64,000 nucleotides of DNA, taken from contig JANXTS010000052.1 in assembly GCA_025352265.1 (NCBI GenBank), positions 1 through 64,000 on the forward strand, read 5' to 3'. This document shows positions 61,478 to 64,000 of this stretch, in pieces. Numbering within the stretch: the first letter of the stretch is position 1; the number at the start of each line of letters is the position of its first letter. The DNA comes from Variovorax sp. GTDB taxonomy: Bacteria; Pseudomonadota; Gammaproteobacteria; Burkholderiales; Burkholderiaceae_C. Position numbers and translations under genes: made by a program. Below the pieces are notes generated by a model, which saw only the letters and a list, made by a program, of their open reading frames with translations, searched no databases and was not told where the DNA came from.

Positions 61478-62443
61478 ATGGCCGAATCCAAAATTGCAAT
61501 CTATGGCGCGATCGGCGCCAACGTAGCGATCGCCGTAACCAAGTTCGTCGTCGCGGGCGTGACGGGCAGCTCGGCCATGCTGTCGGAAGGCATTCACTCG
61601 GCGGTCGACACTTTCAACGGCATCTTGCTGTTGATCGGTCTGCGGCTGAGCCACCGGCCCGCGACGCCGGAGCATCCGTTCGGGCACGGCAAGGAGCTCT
61701 ATTTCTGGAGCCTGATCGTCGCGGTGTTGATCTTTGGGCTGGGCGGCGGCGTGTCTTTCTATGAAGGCGTCCAGCACATCCGCAACCCGGAGCCGATGCG
61801 CGACCCAATGTGGAACTACATCGTGCTGGCCGCCGCCTTTGTTTTCGAAGGCACGAGCTTTGCCATCGCTTTGAAGCAGTTCATCGGCCAGACTATTGGG
61901 CAGCCGTTCTGGATGGCGCTCCACCGCAGCAAAGACCCGACCACCTACACGGTGCTGGCCGAAGATGCGGCAGCACTGGTCGGTCTGCTGGTCGCGGCCA
62001 CCGGCATTTACGCCAGTCATCGGCTCAACATGCCGGCGCTCGACGGCGCGGCGTCGGTGGTCATCGGGGTGCTGCTGGTGGCGGTGGCGGTTTTGCTCAT
62101 CCGTGAGTCGCGCGGGCTGCTGATCGGCGAGGGCATTCGCCCGGAAACCGCGCGCGAAATTCGTTCTTTGGCGCTCGCGCTTCCCGGCGTCAACGGCGTC
62201 GGGGAAATACTGTCGATGTACATCGGGCCCGATGACGCGTTGGTGACCATCGATCTCGACTTCGACGGCGGTACTGCCACCGATCAGGCAGCGGCGACCA
62301 TCTCGACGCTGCAGCGTGAAGTGCGAGCACGCTACCCGATGATCAAACGCCTTTTCATCGAGACCGGCGGCCCGCCCGCCGCCGATCTGGCTACTGGCGC
62401 CGTTCCGGTCGATCAGGGCGATCCCACACCAAAGCGACCATAG
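61478..62443 (+). CDS. Cation diffusion facilitator family transporter
   Basis: A 321-residue inner-membrane protein with six predicted helices and a C-terminal cytoplasmic domain. TM2 has the metal motif HSAVD (GIHSAVDTFNG) and the first loop HPFGHGKE. In TM5 the second metal pair reads EDAAAL instead of HxxxD, as in the SLC30A9-like subgroup. It is expected to expel divalent metal such as zinc or cobalt, though the altered site may change selectivity. Confidence 0.9.
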   Translation: MAESKIAIYGAIGANVAIAVTKFVVAGVTGSSAMLSEGIHSAVDTFNGILLLIGLRLSHRPATPEHPFGHGKELYFWSLIVAVLIFGLGGGVSFYEGVQHIRNPEPMRDPMWNYIVLAAAFVFEGTSFAIALKQFIGQTIGQPFWMALHRSKDPTTYTVLAEDAAALVGLLVAATGIYASHRLNMPALDGAASVVIGVLLVAVAVLLIRESRGLLIGEGIRPETAREIRSLALALPGVNGVGEILSMYIGPDDALVTIDLDFDGGTATDQAAATISTLQREVRARYPMIKRLFIETGGPPAADLATGAVPVDQGDPTPKRP

Positions 62444-62643
62444 CTCCCGCTTGAAATAAGGCATTTGTTCTGGAGTTTTTGTTTCGTCGACACCGGACAT
62501 CAAAGGAAAGCGCTGGGCGCAAAGCGGTTTGCCCTGGCGAGCATCGGGCGTGGTACGCGACAGGCGCACCCTGAGTTGCCCCTGGAAGCAGATGACGAAA
62601 GGCATTTTCCTGGCGCTGAATGGCGCTGTCGATGCTTCAAGTT

Positions 62644-62661
62644 GTAACTACAATGACTTAC
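62644..62661 (+). promoter_or_regulatory. Candidate -10 box giving a leaderless start
   Basis: TACAAT is followed by seven bases (GACTTAC) and the ATG at 62662. TGTAAC directly precedes the box, as at the paralog near 14871. No ribosome site is visible. Confidence 0.4.
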
Positions 62662-62853
62662 ATGAACACCGAGCGCGACAACTTCCATGACTGGGCGCGA
62701 GACAAGCCGGACAACAGCAAATTCACGCCACTGCGCCGGGCGGATTTTGTGCAAGCGCGATCACACGGCGGCATGCCATGGGGCCGCATCGTTGCGGCTC
62801 TTCTGATCGGCGCTGTCATCGTCTGCGTCCTGAGGCTGCTGATCAAGCACTGA
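62662..62853 (+). CDS. Small single-pass membrane protein, paralog of 14677-14871
   Basis: 63 residues that start MNTERDNFHDWARDKPDNSK and have one C-terminal helix (GRIVAALLIGAVIVCVLRLL). It lines up with the protein at 14677-14871 along its whole length: MN, NF, W, DKP, LxR and GGxxW positions match, but the helices diverged. An upstream in-frame ATG (MTYM, 62653) is in the presumed promoter. No Shine-Dalgarno is visible. Function unknown. Confidence 0.65.
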   Translation: MNTERDNFHDWARDKPDNSKFTPLRRADFVQARSHGGMPWGRIVAALLIGAVIVCVLRLLIKH

Positions 62854-62898
62854 GCTCTCACCAGCCGGTGCGGCATCTTCGATGCCAGCCTCGACGGC

Positions 62899-63576
62899 AT
62901 GTTGCGAGCTCTTGAAAAGCACATGCGCGTCGATGTAGTCGCCATACCGTTTTGCGGCGGACAGGACTTGCGCCAAGTGGCGCTGGAAAACCGGCGCGGG
63001 ATTCTCAAGTCGCTTGTCGATGGCACCGAATCGGATGTCATTCGGTTCAGCGATGAGTTCGATGCGCCCGGCCACGACATCACCTTGTCGGCGTGCAAGC
63101 TAGGGCTCGAAGGCGTCGTCGGCGAGCCCGACCGCATGACTTTCGACCTCGACCCCGGCGAGGGCTTGAGCTGGGCGACCATCCAGGAAGCCACCAAGCT
63201 GGTCCGCGTGCTGCTCGAGGAACTGGAGCTTCGGTCTTTCTTGAAGACCAGCGGCGGCAAGGGCCTGCATGTCGTGGTGCCGATCCGCAAGCAACTCGGC
63301 TGGGACACCGTGAAGGATTTTTCGCAGGCCATCGTGCAGCATCTGGCGAGCACGTTGCCGCAACTGTTCGTCGCCAAGAGCGGGCCACGCAACCGCGTCG
63401 GCAAAATCTTCGTCTACTACCTGCGCAACGGGTTCCGCGCGACCACCGCCTGCGCCTGGACGCGTGCCGCGTACAGGACAAAGCGCCGTGTCGGCGCCAT
63501 GCCGATGGAAATATGGCCCGACCCGAGCGCACCCGCTAGATCGGCAGGATCTTCAGGTCGAAGACGCGCTCGATGA
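62899..63576 (+). pseudogene. ligD: Decayed ligD (DNA ligase D) with internal deletion
   Basis: The open frame fuses pieces of a LigD enzyme for non-homologous end joining. Residues 13-75 (IPFCGGQDLRQVALENRRGI, then SDVIRFSDEFDAPGHD and KLGLEGVV) resemble the end of the ligase domain; residues 76-205 (PDRMTFDLDPGEGLSWATIQ, SFLKTSGGKGLHVVVPIR) resemble the polymerase domain. The sequence between is missing. In IFxDYLRN of the polymerase the last catalytic Asp is Tyr (IFVYYLRN). The N-terminal ligase region with the active-site Lys is absent. I conclude it is a remnant, not a functional enzyme. Confidence 0.8.
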
Positions 63577-64000
63577 ACCAAAGGGCTGCAACGACCACTG
63601 CGAAGATGGAGCCCCCGCGCAGCACGACGGGCGGGTAACGACGCCACGACCGCAGCGCCAGCAGCACGGTGAGTGCGATGGTGACGATGATCAACTGGCC
63701 AGCTTCGACGCCAAGGTTGAACCTCAATAGCGCCGACACGAAGCTCGCAACCGGCAAGTCGAGCTCGGCCAGCACGTTCGCAAAGCCGAAGCCGTGGATC
63801 AACCCGAACAGGAAGGTGAAGATGCGGCGCTTCCCGCGCAGCAGGGGAACGATGTTGTCGACCGCCGCCACGATGATGGTCAGCGCGATGGCCGGCTCAA
63901 TCAACCGCGGCGAGAGCGACACGATCTTGAGCCCGGCCAGCGCGAGAGTGATCGAGTGGCCGAGGGTGAACATCGTGACGGTCGCCACCATAGGCCACAC
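63536..64000 (-). CDS. HupE/UreJ family protein, partial (runs off the window)
   Basis: 155 codons of a membrane protein whose start is outside the window. TLGHSITLALAGL and HGFGFANVLAEL are the metal-ligand motifs of the HupE/UreJ_2 family, thought to move nickel or cobalt. Several helices follow and the C-terminus is LKILPI. It converges with the ligD remnant, with which it overlaps at the stop ends by 41 bases. Confidence 0.88.
   Translation of the reverse strand: MWPMVATVTMFTLGHSITLALAGLKIVSLSPRLIEPAIALTIIVAAVDNIVPLLRGKRRIFTFLFGLIHGFGFANVLAELDLPVASFVSALLRFNLGVEAGQLIIVTIALTVLLALRSWRRYPPVVLRGGSIFAVVVAALWFIERVFDLKILPI

Noticed and set aside
61289-62605. 438-codon open frame antisense to the cation transporter
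   Set aside because: No motif; the transporter on the other strand is clear.

Overview
The window looks like a chromosomal segment of a GC-rich betaproteobacterium of the Comamonadaceae, most likely Variovorax or a close relative. This is inferred from the core gene order (greB, spoT, rpoZ, gmk, yicC, kinase/phosphatase pair, rph, rdgB, hemW), from the Bug-type and ABC-type uptake genes, and from -10-like TAnAAT boxes close to start codons. I see no phage, integrase, transposase, CRISPR array or rRNA. There is one tRNA.

Layout. 1-10.4 kb is housekeeping: transcription elongation (greB), stringent response (spoT, rpoZ), nucleotide metabolism (gmk, rdgB), RNA processing (yicC, rph), a soluble Ser/Thr kinase with a PP2C phosphatase, hemW and a TetR regulator. 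10.4-18.7 kb is a patchwork of tRNA-Ser(TGA), small exported or membrane proteins, a cysteine-less glutaredoxin-like protein, a guanidinobutyrase/agmatinase-type ureohydrolase, a beta/gamma-crystallin-like lipoprotein and a Baeyer-Villiger-type monooxygenase. 18.7-29.4 kb is a minus-strand catabolic operon (D-aminoacylase, dipeptide-type ABC transporter, M81 peptidase, FAD-dependent D-amino-acid-oxidase-like protein) with a divergent XRE-cupin regulator and a strong palindrome in the control region. One permease of this operon carries an in-frame amber codon. 29.5-31.5 kb holds DUF2141 and an exported carotenoid oxygenase. 31.5-42.4 kb is a sugar-acid type cluster: CUT1 ABC transporter, FadR-type regulator, AroE-like dehydrogenase, Bug receptor, HpcH/HpaI aldolase, IlvD/Edd dehydratase and an enolase-superfamily enzyme. 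A tannase/feruloyl-esterase lipoprotein and small genes follow.

46.3-47.1 kb is decayed sequence with a LysR remnant. 47.2-57.8 kb starts with a heme oxygenase and continues as five plus-strand genes that appear to form a cyclic-di-GMP module: a GspE/PilB-type ATPase with an MshEN domain, two PAS-GGDEF proteins, a DctP-type periplasmic binding protein and a GGDEF-EAL protein, the last three joined by 4-base overlaps. 57.9-64 kb holds a glycine-zipper protein, a lone ABC ATPase, a nucleoside 2-deoxyribosyltransferase-like protein, a Rieske oxygenase, a repeat-containing exported protein, a cation diffusion facilitator, a small membrane protein paralogous to one at 14.7 kb, a decayed ligD and the edge of a HupE/UreJ gene.

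The best candidate for an undescribed system is the 47.9-57.8 kb module: a c-di-GMP-binding assembly ATPase without any pilus or secretion genes, next to three GGDEF proteins and a binding protein that lacks transporter genes. All functions are inferred from sequence reading; no database search was run.
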